A DNA stretch of 64,000 nt from Streptomyces geranii. GTDB lineage: Bacteria; Actinomycetota; Actinomycetes; Streptomycetales; Streptomycetaceae. The position numbers and the translations under genes are program-made. Below the pieces are notes generated by a model. That model saw only the letters and a program-made list of their open reading frames with translations, did no database searches and was not told where the DNA came from. The stretch covers positions 62,001-126,000 of the forward strand of contig NZ_PJME01000014.1 of NCBI RefSeq assembly GCF_002954775.1. Direction: 5' to 3'. Shown here in pieces: positions 42,017 to 50,603 of this stretch. How positions within the stretch are numbered: position 1 is the first letter of the stretch; every line of letters starts with the position of its first letter.

Positions 42017-44749
42017 CTACGCGTCGCCACCTGCCGCACCCGGGTCAGCCGCAGCCACATCCAGCAACTGATACCGATCAATCGCCTGCTTCAGCACCGA
42101 CCGATCAACCTTCCCCTCCCGAGCCAACTCCGTAAGCACCCCCACCACGATCGACTGAGCGTCGATGTGGAAGAACCGCCGAGCGGCCCCACGAGTGTCG
42201 GCGAACCCGAACCCGTCCGCCCCCAGCGACTGGTAAGTCCCCGGCACCCACCGAGAGATCTGGTCCGGAACAGACCGCATCCAGTCGGAAACGGCCACGA
42301 ACGGACCCTCGGCGCCGCTCAACTTCCGCGTCACATACGGAACCCGCTGCTCCTCCTCCGGGTGCAGCAGATTGTGCTGCTCCACCGCGACCGCCTCGCG
42401 CCGCAGCTCGTTCCAGGAGGTCGCGGACCACACGTCCGCCTTGACGTTCCAGTCCTCGGCGAGGATCCGCTGCGCCTCCAGCGCCCACGGCACAGCGACC
42501 CCGGACGCGATGACCTGCGCCGGAATGGTGCCCGAAGTCCCTTCGCCCACCCGGTGGATGCCCTTGAGGATGCCGTCGACATCCACATTCTCGGGCTCGG
42601 CCGGGTGCTGGATCGGCTCGTTGTAGACGGTGAGGTAGTAGAAGACGTCCTCACTGTCCGGCCCGTACATGCGGCGCAGACCGTCCTGCACGATGTACGC
42701 GATCTCGTACGAGTACGCCGGGTCGTACGCCACACAGCCCGGGTTCGTCGAGGCGAGCAGCTGCGAGTGGCCGTCGGCGTGCTGCAGACCCTCGCCGGTC
42801 AGAGTCGTACGGCCCGCGGTCGCGCCCAGTACGAAACCGCGCGCCAACTGGTCGGCCATCTGCCAGAACTGGTCGCCGGTGCGCTGGAAACCGAACATCG
42901 AGTAGAAGACGTAGACCGGGATGAGCGGCTCGCCGTGCGTGGCGTACGCCGAACCCGCCGCGATCAGCGAGGCCGTGCAGCCCGCCTCCGAGATGCCGTC
43001 GTGCAGCATCTGGCCGGTCGGCGACTCCTTGTACGCGAGGAGCAGCTCGCGGTCCACGGCCTCGTACTGCTGGCCGAGCGGGTTGTAGATCTTCGCGCTC
43101 GGGAAGAACGAGTCCATGCCGAACGTGCGGTACTCGTCCGGCGCGATCAGCACGAAACGCCTGCCGATCTCCTTGTCCCGCATGAGGTCCTTGAGCAGCC
43201 GGACGAACGCCATGGTCGTGGCGATCGACTGCTGGCCCGAGCCCTTCTTCACACTCGCGTACGTCTTCTCCGGCGGCAGCTCCAGCGGCTTGGCGCGGAC
43301 GACGCGGGTGGGGACGTAACCGCCGAGGGAGTTGCGGCGGTCGTGCATGTACTGGATCTCCTCCGAGTTCCGGCCCGGGTGGTAGTACGGCGGTGCGCCG
43401 CCCTCCAGCTCCTGGTCGGAGATCGGCAGGTGCAGCCGGTCGCGGAAGCCCTTGAGGTCGGCGACCGTCAGCTTCTTCATCTGGTGCGTGGCGTTGCGGC
43501 CCTCGAAGTTGGGGCCGAGCGTCCAGCCCTTGACCGTCTTGGCGAGGATGACCGTCGGCTGGCCCTTGTGCGCCTTGGCCGCCGCGAACGCCGCGAAGAT
43601 CTTCCGGTGGTCGTGGCCACCGCGCCCGAGGTGCAGCACCTGGTCGTCGCTCATGCCCTCGACCATCGCGCGCAGCCGCGAGTCGTCACCGAAGAAGTGG
43701 TCGCGGATGTAGGAGCCGGTCTCGGTGGCGTACGTCTGGAACTGCCCGTCGGGGGTGGTGTTCATCTTGTTGACGAGCACGCCGTCCCGGTCCTGCGCGA
43801 GCAGCGGGTCCCAGCTGCGGTCCCAGACCAGCTTCACGACGTTCCAGCCGGCGCCCCGGAACTGCGACTCCAGCTCCTGGATGATCTTGCCGTTGCCGCG
43901 CACCGGGCCGTCGAGCCGCTGCAGGTTGCAGTTGACGACGAAGGTCAGGTTGTCGAGGCCCTCGCGGGCGGCGATCGACAGCTGGCCGAGCGACTCCGGC
44001 TCGTCCATCTCGCCGTCGCCGAGGAACGCCCACACATGCGACTTGGAGGTGTCCGCGATCCCGCGCGCCTCCATGTAGCGGTTCATCCGCGCCTGGAAGA
44101 TCGCGCCGAGCGGGCCGAGGCCCATCGAGACGGTCGGGAACTCCCAGAAGTCCGGCATCAGGCGCGGGTGGGGGTACGAGGACAGGCCGTACGGCGCCTT
44201 CGACTTCTCCTGGCGGAACGCGTCGAGCTGCTGCTCGCTGAGCCGGTCCAGGAGGAAGGCCCGGGCGTAGATACCGGGGGAGGCGTGGCCCTGGAAGAAG
44301 ATCTGGTCGCCGCCGTCGCCCTCGTCCTTGCCCCGGAAGAAGTGGTTGAAGCCCACGTCGTAGAGGGAGGCGGAGGAGGCGAAGGTCGCGATGTGGCCGC
44401 CGACGCCGATACCGGGCCGCTGGGCGCGCGAGACCATCACGGCCGCGTTCCAGCGGGTCGCGTTGAGGATGCGGCGCTCGATCTCCTCGTTGCCGGGGAA
44501 GAAGGGCTCGTCCTTCGTCGCGATCGTGTTGACGTAGTCCGTGCTCCGCATCTCGGGCACGGCCACGCGCTTCTCGCGGGCCCGCTCGATCAGCCGCAGC
44601 ATCAGATAGCGGGCCCGCTCCCGGCCGCGTTCGTCAACCGCGGCGTCGAGGGAGTCGAGCCACTCCTGGGTTTCTTCGGGATCGAAGTCAGGAACCTGAC
44701 TCGGAAGGCCGCCAATGATGATCGGGTTGCGATCTGATCCGGAAGCCAC
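42017..44749 (-). CDS. aceE: Pyruvate dehydrogenase E1 component, homodimeric
   Basis: A 910-residue thiamine-diphosphate enzyme that decarboxylates pyruvate and transfers acetyl to the E2 lipoyl group. GTG start with GAAGGA upstream. The thiamine-binding motif begins FLGDGEMDEPES (about residue 240), and the N-terminal DPEETQEWLDSLDA segment is the E2-binding region typical of AceE. Streptomyces carry more than one aceE-like gene. E2 and E3 are not in the window. A 478-bp divergent region upstream contains inverted repeats at 44832-44850 and 44854-44869. Confidence 0.96.
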   Translation of the reverse strand: MASGSDRNPIIIGGLPSQVPDFDPEETQEWLDSLDAAVDERGRERARYLMLRLIERAREKRVAVPEMRSTDYVNTIATKDEPFFPGNEEIERRILNATRWNAAVMVSRAQRPGIGVGGHIATFASSASLYDVGFNHFFRGKDEGDGGDQIFFQGHASPGIYARAFLLDRLSEQQLDAFRQEKSKAPYGLSSYPHPRLMPDFWEFPTVSMGLGPLGAIFQARMNRYMEARGIADTSKSHVWAFLGDGEMDEPESLGQLSIAAREGLDNLTFVVNCNLQRLDGPVRGNGKIIQELESQFRGAGWNVVKLVWDRSWDPLLAQDRDGVLVNKMNTTPDGQFQTYATETGSYIRDHFFGDDSRLRAMVEGMSDDQVLHLGRGGHDHRKIFAAFAAAKAHKGQPTVILAKTVKGWTLGPNFEGRNATHQMKKLTVADLKGFRDRLHLPISDQELEGGAPPYYHPGRNSEEIQYMHDRRNSLGGYVPTRVVRAKPLELPPEKTYASVKKGSGQQSIATTMAFVRLLKDLMRDKEIGRRFVLIAPDEYRTFGMDSFFPSAKIYNPLGQQYEAVDRELLLAYKESPTGQMLHDGISEAGCTASLIAAGSAYATHGEPLIPVYVFYSMFGFQRTGDQFWQMADQLARGFVLGATAGRTTLTGEGLQHADGHSQLLASTNPGCVAYDPAYSYEIAYIVQDGLRRMYGPDSEDVFYYLTVYNEPIQHPAEPENVDVDGILKGIHRVGEGTSGTIPAQVIASGVAVPWALEAQRILAEDWNVKADVWSATSWNELRREAVAVEQHNLLHPEEEQRVPYVTRKLSGAEGPFVAVSDWMRSVPDQISRWVPGTYQSLGADGFGFADTRGAARRFFHIDAQSIVVGVLTELAREGKVDRSVLKQAIDRYQLLDVAAADPGAAGGDA

Positions 44750-45227
44750 GCTGTTCCTTCGCTCTCGGGAGACTTGTTCCGGGGCACGCTGTGGGCCTGT
44801 CCCGGGGCTGCGAATGCACTGGCCCCATCGTGTACCCCGAGGCCGGGTACGTCACCTCTACTCAGAGGTAGCCCCGGAGGAGATGTCCGGGCCGGGTGTG
44901 GGCCGGGGTGGTCGCAGCCAAATCGCAACGATACGCCCAGTCCGTGACGTGTTCCGTAAAGCGATTCGGATCTCGCACGTATGTGTGAGAGGTTCGGGAG
45001 CCACCGGTGAGCAGCAAAACCGCAAAGCGGGCAGAATGGCGTGACGTGGGTCACTTGTTCCCGGGAACCGCTGTCTGAAGTTGCGGCGACACCGCCAGGA
45101 TCGTCACCGTTTCGGCGGTCTGAACGGCCGGGTACTTGCGCGATCCGCCCCGCCCGTGTGGACTACGGCCAATGCTTCGCGCACGCGCGTGGCTGGACAT
45201 TTCTCGAACATGATCAGGAGGCAACCC
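44750..45227. promoter_or_regulatory. 478-bp divergent control region between aceE and DUF3052 gene
   Basis: Inverted repeats GTACCC/GGGTAC (44832-44837, 44845-44850) and ACCTCT/AGAGGT (44854-44859, 44864-44869) lie 80-120 bp from aceE. A CRP-like site (45041-45054) and the perfect palindrome GTTCCCGGGAAC (45057-45068) lie nearer the DUF3052 gene. I see no RNA gene or convincing small ORF. Confidence 0.55.
45041..45068. promoter_or_regulatory. CRP-like inverted repeat plus adjacent 12-bp palindrome
   Basis: GTGACGTGGGTCAC (45041-45054) is a perfect GTGAC/GTCAC dyad and fits the GTG-N6-GNCAC pattern described for Streptomyces CRP. Two bases further is GTTCCCGGGAAC (45057-45068), a perfect palindrome. 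Both lie 160-190 bp upstream of the DUF3052 start and 290-320 bp from aceE. Confidence 0.5.
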
Positions 45228-45665
45228 GTGAGCGCGACCGCGGACCACGCGGAGGAGCGGACTAACCCTGCCGCAAGGCTGGGGTTCCTGCCCGAGCAGG
45301 TGGTCCAGGAGATCGGCTACGACGACGACGTCGACCAGGAGCTCCGCGAGGCCATTGAGGAAGTCATCGGCAGCGATCTCGTGGACGAGGAGTACGACGA
45401 CGTCGCAGATGCCGTGGTGCTGTGGTTCCGCGACGAGGACGGCGACCTGACCGATGCGCTGGTGGACGCCACCACGTACATCGAGGAAGGCGGCGCGATC
45501 CTGCTCCTCACGCCCAAGACGGGCCGTGACGGCTACGTGGAGCCGAGCGACATCTCTGAAGCCGCGACGACGGCGGGTCTGTCGGCGACGAAGAGCGTCA
45601 GTGTGGGCAAGGACTGGAGTGGGAGCCGCCTGGCGACACCCAAGGCAGCCAAGTCCAAGAAGTAG
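45228..45665 (+). CDS. DUF3052 protein
   Basis: A 145-residue soluble acidic protein found throughout actinobacteria and often near aceE. GTG start after AGGAGG; the upstream frame extension is rejected. A rigid core LGFLPEQVVQEIGYDDDVDQ (about residues 16-35) is followed by DEEYDDVADAVVLWFRDEDGD and a Lys-rich end. No catalytic residues are evident; function unknown. Confidence 0.85.
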   Translation: MSATADHAEERTNPAARLGFLPEQVVQEIGYDDDVDQELREAIEEVIGSDLVDEEYDDVADAVVLWFRDEDGDLTDALVDATTYIEEGGAILLLTPKTGRDGYVEPSDISEAATTAGLSATKSVSVGKDWSGSRLATPKAAKSKK

Positions 45666-45676
45666 GCAGTGACCGT

Positions 45677-45730
45677 GGCCGAAGCGGGCCGTCGTCCGGG
45701 GGCTGCCGCCCCCGGACCCCCGCTTCGGCC
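45677..45730. repeat. Repeat family B copy 2: nested palindromic terminator
   Basis: Outer arms 45677-45688 and 45719-45730 pair over 12 bp. An inner hairpin CCGGGGGC/GCCCCCGG (45696-45703 with 45708-45715) sits inside. The right-hand part matches 33229-33258 of copy 1 in inverted orientation. It starts 11 nt past the DUF3052 stop and must act as its terminator. Confidence 0.82.
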
Positions 45731-45805
45731 CTGAACGGGCCTCCCGCGATCGGTGGTCACTAGGGTGTCCTCACCCGAACAGCCCACCGAAGGGATGCAG
45801 GAATC

Positions 45806-46264
45806 ATGGCGATCGAGGTCGGCGACAAGGCCCCGGACTTCGAGCTCAAGGACAACCACGGCGCCACCGTGCGGCTCTCGGACTTCCGCGGCGCGAAGAA
45901 CGTGGTGCTGCTCTTCTACCCCTTCGCCTTCACCGGCGTCTGCACCGGCGAGCTGTGCGCCCTGCGCGACAACCTGCCGAGGTTCGCCGACCGCGACACC
46001 CAGCTGCTCGCGGTCTCCAACGACTCCATCCACACCCTGCGCGTCTTCGGCGAGCAGGAGGGCCTCGAATACCCCCTGCTGTCCGACTTCTGGCCGCACG
46101 GCAACATTTCGCGCGCGTACGGCGTCTTCGACGAGGACAAGGGTTGCGCGGTGCGCGGGACCTTCGTCATCGACAAGGAGGGTGTCGTGCGGTGGACCGT
46201 CGTCAACGGCCTGCCCGACGCGCGCGACCTGAACGAGTACGTGAAGGCACTCGACACCCTGTGA
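45806..46264 (+). CDS. ahpE: Peroxiredoxin AhpE-like
   Basis: A 152-residue thiol peroxidase that reduces hydroperoxides. The peroxidatic Cys46 lies in FTGVCTGELC; Cys51 is the second cysteine of the motif, and no distant resolving cysteine of typical 2-Cys type is evident. MAIEVGDKAPDFELKDNHG opens the thioredoxin fold. It is close to Mycobacterium AhpE. It is placed just before the Ter genes, which themselves belong to oxidative and metal stress responses. Confidence 0.9.
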   Translation: MAIEVGDKAPDFELKDNHGATVRLSDFRGAKNVVLLFYPFAFTGVCTGELCALRDNLPRFADRDTQLLAVSNDSIHTLRVFGEQEGLEYPLLSDFWPHGNISRAYGVFDEDKGCAVRGTFVIDKEGVVRWTVVNGLPDARDLNEYVKALDTL

Positions 46265-46387
46265 TTCTTCGGGTCCAAGCCCTGCGAGGGGCGGGAACCC
46301 GTCACTAGGATCTGCACGTTGATCCGATAACGGCGCACGACGGGGCACACCGCCCCCGGCGGCAGACGAGACACCAATGGAGGACTC

Positions 46388-46963
46388 GTGGGAGTCAGCC
46401 TCAGCAAGGGCGGCAACGTATCGCTGACGAAGGAGGCCCCGGGTCTCACCGCGGTCATCGTCGGTCTGGGGTGGGACATCCGTACCACCACCGGCACCGA
46501 CTTCGACCTCGACGCCTCCGCGATCCTGACGGGCGCGGACGGCAAGGTCAGCAGCGACGCCAACTTCGTGTTCTTCAACAACCTCAAGAGCCCGGACGGC
46601 TCGGTCGAGCACACCGGTGACAACACCACCGGTGAGGGCGAGGGTGACGACGAGCAGATCAAGGTCAACCTCGCGGCGGTCCCCGCCGACATCGACAAGA
46701 TCGTGTTCCCGGTCTCGATCTACGACGCCGAGAACCGCCAGCAGTCCTTCGGCCAGGTCCGCAACGCGTTCATCCGCGTCGTGAACCAGGCCGGCGAGGC
46801 CGAACTGGCGCGCTACGACCTCTCCGAGGACGCCTCGACGGAGACCGCCATGGTCTTCGGCGAGCTGTACCGGCACGGCGCGGAGTGGAAGTTCCGCGCC
46901 ATCGGCCAGGGGTACGCGTCGGGCCTGCGCGGCATCGCGCAGGACTTCGGGGTGAACGTCTGA
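46388..46963 (+). CDS. terD: TerD-family stress protein (first copy)
   Basis: A 191-residue calcium-binding cytoplasmic protein. GTG start after GGAGGACTC. It opens GVSLSKGGNVSLTKEAP. The two acidic calcium-binding loops of the family are both present: FDLDASAIL (about residue 42) and the loop TGDNTTGEGEGDDE (about residues 79-92). It ends SGLRGIAQDFGVNV. TerD proteins are linked to tellurite and oxidative stress tolerance and, in S. coelicolor, to differentiation. It is followed by a close paralogue. Confidence 0.95.
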   Translation: MGVSLSKGGNVSLTKEAPGLTAVIVGLGWDIRTTTGTDFDLDASAILTGADGKVSSDANFVFFNNLKSPDGSVEHTGDNTTGEGEGDDEQIKVNLAAVPADIDKIVFPVSIYDAENRQQSFGQVRNAFIRVVNQAGEAELARYDLSEDASTETAMVFGELYRHGAEWKFRAIGQGYASGLRGIAQDFGVNV

Positions 46964-47038
46964 GCCGGACGTCCTCCGGCTCCGAGGTCCGGCGTCGCAT
47001 CTCCCGGTGCGGCGCCGGACGCGCTCGGTTCCACGATG

Positions 47039-47110
47039 TCCGGTACGACCGCGATCTCCGGTAACACCACGATCTTCAGTACGACCACGATCTTCGGCAT
47101 GACCAGGCTT
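47039..47110 (+). repeat. Four imperfect 18-bp tandem repeats between the terD copies
   Basis: Units at 47039-47056, 47057-47074, 47075-47092 and 47093-47110 share the pattern TYCrGTAcgACCrCGATC; the first three are strong, the fourth decays. They end 22 bp before the second terD start, in its leader. Read in frame they give a Ser-Gly-Thr-Thr-Ile-type repeat, but no gene is evident. Confidence 0.8.
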
Positions 47111-47132
47111 CACCTCGGGGAGGACCAGCAGC

Positions 47133-47708
47133 ATGGGCGTCACACTTGCCAAGGGGGGCAATGTCTCCCTCTCCAAAGCCGCACCGAACCTCACCCAGGT
47201 GTTGGTCGGGCTCGGCTGGGACGCGCGTTCCACCACCGGCGCTCCGTTCGACCTCGACGCCAGCGCGCTGCTGTGCGGCGGCGGTCGGGTCCTCGGCGAC
47301 GAGTGGTTCATCTTCTACAACCAGCTCACCAGCCCCGACGGCTCGGTCGAGCACACCGGCGACAACCTCACCGGTGAGGGCGAGGGCGACGACGAGTCGC
47401 TGATCGTCGACCTCTCCAAGGTGCCGGCCGCCTGCGACAAGATCATCTTCCCCGTCTCCATCCATGACGCGGACAACCGCGGCCAGACCTTCGGCCAGGT
47501 CAGCAACGCCTTCATCCGGGTCGTCAACCAGGCCGACGGCCAGGAACTGGCGCGCTACGACCTGAGCGAGGACGCGGGGACCGAGACCGCGATGATCTTC
47601 GGCGAGCTGTACCGCTACCAGGGCGAGTGGAAGTTCCGTGCAGTAGGACAGGGGTACGCGTCGGGTCTGAGGGGCATCGCTCTAGACTTCGGAGTCAACG
47701 TTTCGTAA
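47133..47708 (+). CDS. terD: TerD-family stress protein (second copy)
   Basis: A 191-residue paralogue of the preceding protein, matching it along its whole length (GVTLAKGGNVSLSKAAP at the start, SGLRGIALDFGVNVS at the end). Both calcium loops are intact: FDLDASALL and TGDNLTGEGEGDDE. The tandem pair probably arose by duplication. It lies 50 nt before the DUF475 membrane gene and is probably cotranscribed with it. Confidence 0.95.
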   Translation: MGVTLAKGGNVSLSKAAPNLTQVLVGLGWDARSTTGAPFDLDASALLCGGGRVLGDEWFIFYNQLTSPDGSVEHTGDNLTGEGEGDDESLIVDLSKVPAACDKIIFPVSIHDADNRGQTFGQVSNAFIRVVNQADGQELARYDLSEDAGTETAMIFGELYRYQGEWKFRAVGQGYASGLRGIALDFGVNVS

Positions 47709-47758
47709 AGCCGAGTACGGCAGCGGGGGAGACCCGTAAACACACGATTGGGTAGCCA

Positions 47759-48907
47759 GTGATTCTGAAAACCTTCGGCTGGTCGTTCGCGGTCACCGCG
47801 CTCGGCCTGGTCGCGGCGGTCTTCTACGGGGGGTGGACCGGCTTCGGTGTCGTGGCGATCCTCTCCATCCTCGAAATCTCGCTGTCCTTCGACAACGCGG
47901 TGGTCAACGCCGGAATCCTGAAGAAGATGAGTGCCTTCTGGCAGAAGATCTTCCTCACCATCGGTGTCCTCATCGCCGTCTTCGGTATGCGGCTCGTCTT
48001 CCCGGTCGTGATCGTGGCCATCAGCGCCAAGATCGGTCCCATCGACGCGGTCGACCTCGCGCTCAACAACAAGGACCACTACCAGGAACTGGTCACCGAC
48101 GCCCACCCGGCGATCGCCGCCTTCGGTGGCATGTTCCTGCTGATGATCTTCCTCGACTTCATCTTCGAGGACCGTGACATCAAGTGGCTCGGCTGGCTGG
48201 AACGCCCGCTCGCCAAGCTCGGCAAGGTCGACATGCTGGCGGTCTGCATCGCGCTGATCGTCCTGCTCGTCTCCGCCATGACCTTCGCGACCAACGCCCA
48301 CCAGCACGGCGGCGCCCATGTCGACAAGGCACAGACGGTCCTCATCTCCGGTGTCGCCGGTCTGATCACCTACATGATCGTCGGCGGACTCTCCGGCTAC
48401 TTCGAGAACAAACTCGAAGAAGAGGAGGAGCGAGAGCACGAGGAGGAGGAAGAGGCCGAGCGCACCGGCAAGAAGAAGCCGGCCATCGTCCTCGCCGGCC
48501 AGGCCGCGTTCTTCATGTTCCTCTACCTCGAAGTCCTCGACGCCTCCTTCTCCTTCGACGGTGTCATCGGCGCCTTCGCCGTCACGAACGACATCGTGCT
48601 GATGGCCCTGGGCCTCGGTATCGGCGCGATGTACGTCCGTTCGCTGACCGTGTACCTGGTCCGCCAGGGCACCCTCGACGACTACGTCTACCTGGAGCAC
48701 GGCGCGCACTACGCGATCGGCGCCCTCGCCGCCATCCTGCTCATCACCATCCAGTACGAGATCCACGAGGTCATCACCGGCCTCGTCGGCGTCGTCCTCA
48801 TCGCCTGGTCCTTCTGGTCCTCGGTGCGCCGCAACAAGGCGCTGGCAGCGGCAGAGGGAAAAGCGACGGGCTCGGACGAGAAGACTGAGGTCCCGTCCGG
48901 GGTGTGA
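47759..48907 (+). CDS. DUF475 integral membrane protein (TerC-like)
   Basis: A 382-residue membrane protein with about nine hydrophobic spans, of the TerC/DUF475 group. Two buried acidic signatures, LEISLSFDNAVVNAG (about residue 40) and LEVLDASFSFDGVIGAF (about 258), match the paired motifs of TerC proteins thought to bind metal. A highly charged cytoplasmic loop, KLEEEEEREHEEEEEAER, lies between the halves. GTG start. TerC proteins have been implicated in manganese homeostasis and in forming membrane complexes with TerD and TerB; here it probably is the membrane platform of the Ter module. A 17-bp terminator follows. Confidence 0.9.
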   Translation: MILKTFGWSFAVTALGLVAAVFYGGWTGFGVVAILSILEISLSFDNAVVNAGILKKMSAFWQKIFLTIGVLIAVFGMRLVFPVVIVAISAKIGPIDAVDLALNNKDHYQELVTDAHPAIAAFGGMFLLMIFLDFIFEDRDIKWLGWLERPLAKLGKVDMLAVCIALIVLLVSAMTFATNAHQHGGAHVDKAQTVLISGVAGLITYMIVGGLSGYFENKLEEEEEREHEEEEEAERTGKKKPAIVLAGQAAFFMFLYLEVLDASFSFDGVIGAFAVTNDIVLMALGLGIGAMYVRSLTVYLVRQGTLDDYVYLEHGAHYAIGALAAILLITIQYEIHEVITGLVGVVLIAWSFWSSVRRNKALAAAEGKATGSDEKTEVPSGV

Positions 48908-48936
48908 CAACCTCCGCAGTGAGGGAACGCTCTGAG

Positions 48937-48974
48937 CGGGGCGGCTACGAGGAATCGTCCTCGTAGCCGCCCCG
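48937..48974 (+). terminator. Perfect 17-bp terminator hairpin after DUF475 gene
   Basis: Arms 48937-48953 and 48958-48974 pair perfectly around a 4-nt ATCG loop, 30 nt past the stop. Confidence 0.9.
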
Positions 48975-49031
48975 CCGCGTTCACGGGCGGCGGAGTGACG
49001 GAATTGCGGGGGCGGGACAGGTGGGGGCGGG

Positions 49032-49769
49032 ATGAGTTTCTGGGAAGATCTGTGGCGCAGGCGCCAGGCGGACTTCGACGCCGGCAGCGCGGCGAGCAAC
49101 TCCATCGAGCTGACCAAACGGCACCAGCGGGTCTCACTCACCAGGCAGGGCGCGGCCACCGGCCATCTGCGCATCAACCTGTCCTGGCGGATGCGTACGT
49201 CGGACATCGGCGGCCCCAAGCGGCAGAGCCTGTGGCGGCACCCCTTCCAGGCCCTGAAGCCCGAGGAAGTGCAGGGGCACACCCAGAGCATGGTGAACGT
49301 CGACCTCGACCTGGGCATCCTGTACGAGCTGGCGGACGGCACCAAGGGCGTCGTACAGCCCCTGGGCGGCTTCCTCGGCGACACCAACGCGCCGCCGTAC
49401 GTGAAGCTGAGCGGGGACGACCGGTTCGGGTCGGCGTCCGGGGAGACGGCGTACGTCAATCTTGATCACCGGGACGAGATCAAGCGGTTGCTGGTCTTCG
49501 TCTACATCTACGACCAGACGCCGGCGTTCGACCGGACCCACGCGGTCGTCACGCTCTACCCGAGCAACGGGCCGCGGATCGAGATAGGCCTTGACGAGCG
49601 GCACTCGCAGGCGCGGTCGTGTGCGGTCGTGATGATCGAGAACGTGAAGAACGAGCTGATCGTCCGGCGGGAGGTCAAGTTCGTCTACGGGTTTCAGGCG
49701 GAGCTTGATCGGTTGTACGGGTGGGGGTTGCAGTGGGGGCGGGGGTACAAGAGCAAGGCTGAGCGGTGA
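49032..49769 (+). CDS. TerA-like tellurium resistance protein
   Basis: A 245-residue soluble protein of the TerA/TerD superfamily. An N-terminal helical stretch with SIELTKRHQRVSLTRQG leads into a beta-sandwich domain (LRINLSWRM, MVNVDLDLGILYELADG). The DLDLG motif corresponds to the first calcium loop. The end is FVYGFQAELDRLYGWGLQWG. It appears to be transcribed separately from DUF475 because of the strong terminator upstream. Repeat family A copy 4 follows in the gap to the convergent third TerD gene. Confidence 0.85.
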   Translation: MSFWEDLWRRRQADFDAGSAASNSIELTKRHQRVSLTRQGAATGHLRINLSWRMRTSDIGGPKRQSLWRHPFQALKPEEVQGHTQSMVNVDLDLGILYELADGTKGVVQPLGGFLGDTNAPPYVKLSGDDRFGSASGETAYVNLDHRDEIKRLLVFVYIYDQTPAFDRTHAVVTLYPSNGPRIEIGLDERHSQARSCAVVMIENVKNELIVRREVKFVYGFQAELDRLYGWGLQWGRGYKSKAER

Positions 49770-49820
49770 TCTTGGGCGCCTCTGAACTCGGGGGGTTCTG
49801 TTCGATGGCGGGTGCGGGTT

Positions 49821-49869
49821 CGTCGTGGTTGCTCGCGCAGTTCCCCGCGCCCCTTTGGGGCGCTCCCCT
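49821..49869 (-). repeat. Dispersed repeat family A, copy 4
   Basis: On the minus strand: GGGGAGCGCCCCAAAGGGGCGCGGGG followed (in two pieces) by AACTGCGCGAGC and AACCACGACG. It includes a 7-bp hairpin GCGCCCC/GGGGCGC (49847-49853, 49857-49863). It directly abuts the stop of the third TerD gene and is nearly identical to copy 6 at 55351-55400. Confidence 0.88.
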
Positions 49870-50603
49870 CAGCGTCCGATGAACTGTGGCCCTTGCGGCG
49901 GCAGGCTGAAGTCCGGGTACGGCGGGGACTGGGGTACCGGTACCGGCTGGGGGTAGCCGTACGCCGGCTGCGGGGGGAGTGTCGGGGGCTGCTGGACCGT
50001 CGTGGCCGCTGAGGGGTCCGCTGTCGGGGTGGCCTCCGGGAAAGGGGCCGTCGAGGGGGGCTGGTCCTCCACCGAGATGCCGAAGTCCGTCGCCAGGCCC
50101 TCCAGGCCGTTCGAGTAGCCCTCGCCCAGCGCGCGGAACTTCCAGCCCTCGCCGCGGCGGTACAGCTCGCCGCAGATCAGGGCCGTCTCCTCGCCCGTCT
50201 CCGGCTTGACGTCGAAGTACGCCAGCGGTTCGCCGTCCGCGACGGTGGCGTCGTACAGCAGGATGCGCAGGGAGCGTACGCGGTCGAACGCGACGCCGTC
50301 CGCCGAGGCGACCAGCAGAATCTGTCCGACTCCGGACTCGACACCGGTCAGATCCGTCTGGATCGTGTCGGTCAGACCCTCGGCCACCCGTTTCTTGCCG
50401 AGCCGCCAGACCTTGCCCGAGGGGTGCCGGGGCTGGTTGTAGAAGACGAAGTCCTCGTCGGAGCGCACACGACCGTCGGGGCCGAGGAGCAGCGCCGAGG
50501 CATCGACATCCGGAACCCCCTGCCCGGGCGTCCAGCGCAGCACGGCGCGCACCGTCGTGGCTTCGAGCGGGACGTTCGATCCCTTCAGCATCGCGTGCGT
50601 CAT
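49869..50603 (-). CDS. TerD-family protein with degenerate second calcium loop and Pro-rich tail
   Basis: A 244-residue TerD relative on the opposite strand. It keeps PDVDASALLLGPDGR (first loop), and GELYRRGEGWKFRALGEGYSNG with DFGISV at the end of the domain. The second acidic loop, TGDNxTGEGEGDDE in the other two copies, is replaced by a basic stretch (RLGKKRVAEG). After the TerD domain (about residue 178) a 65-residue Pro/Gln/Ala-rich tail follows, probably disordered. It is divergent from the biosynthetic operon with 195 bp between. Confidence 0.9.
   Translation of the reverse strand: MTHAMLKGSNVPLEATTVRAVLRWTPGQGVPDVDASALLLGPDGRVRSDEDFVFYNQPRHPSGKVWRLGKKRVAEGLTDTIQTDLTGVESGVGQILLVASADGVAFDRVRSLRILLYDATVADGEPLAYFDVKPETGEETALICGELYRRGEGWKFRALGEGYSNGLEGLATDFGISVEDQPPSTAPFPEATPTADPSAATTVQQPPTLPPQPAYGYPQPVPVPQSPPYPDFSLPPQGPQFIGR

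Noticed and set aside
42167..44737. 856-codon plus-strand frame opposite aceE
   Set aside because: Third-position GC shadow of aceE; low-complexity composition and no recognisable domain.
46265..46387. Gap before the first terD gene examined for a tRNA or riboswitch
   Set aside because: No cloverleaf, T-loop or conserved riboswitch core found.
47036..47377. 113-codon frame starting in the 18-bp repeats
   Set aside because: It runs out of frame into terD and has no ribosome site; repeats are treated as non-coding.
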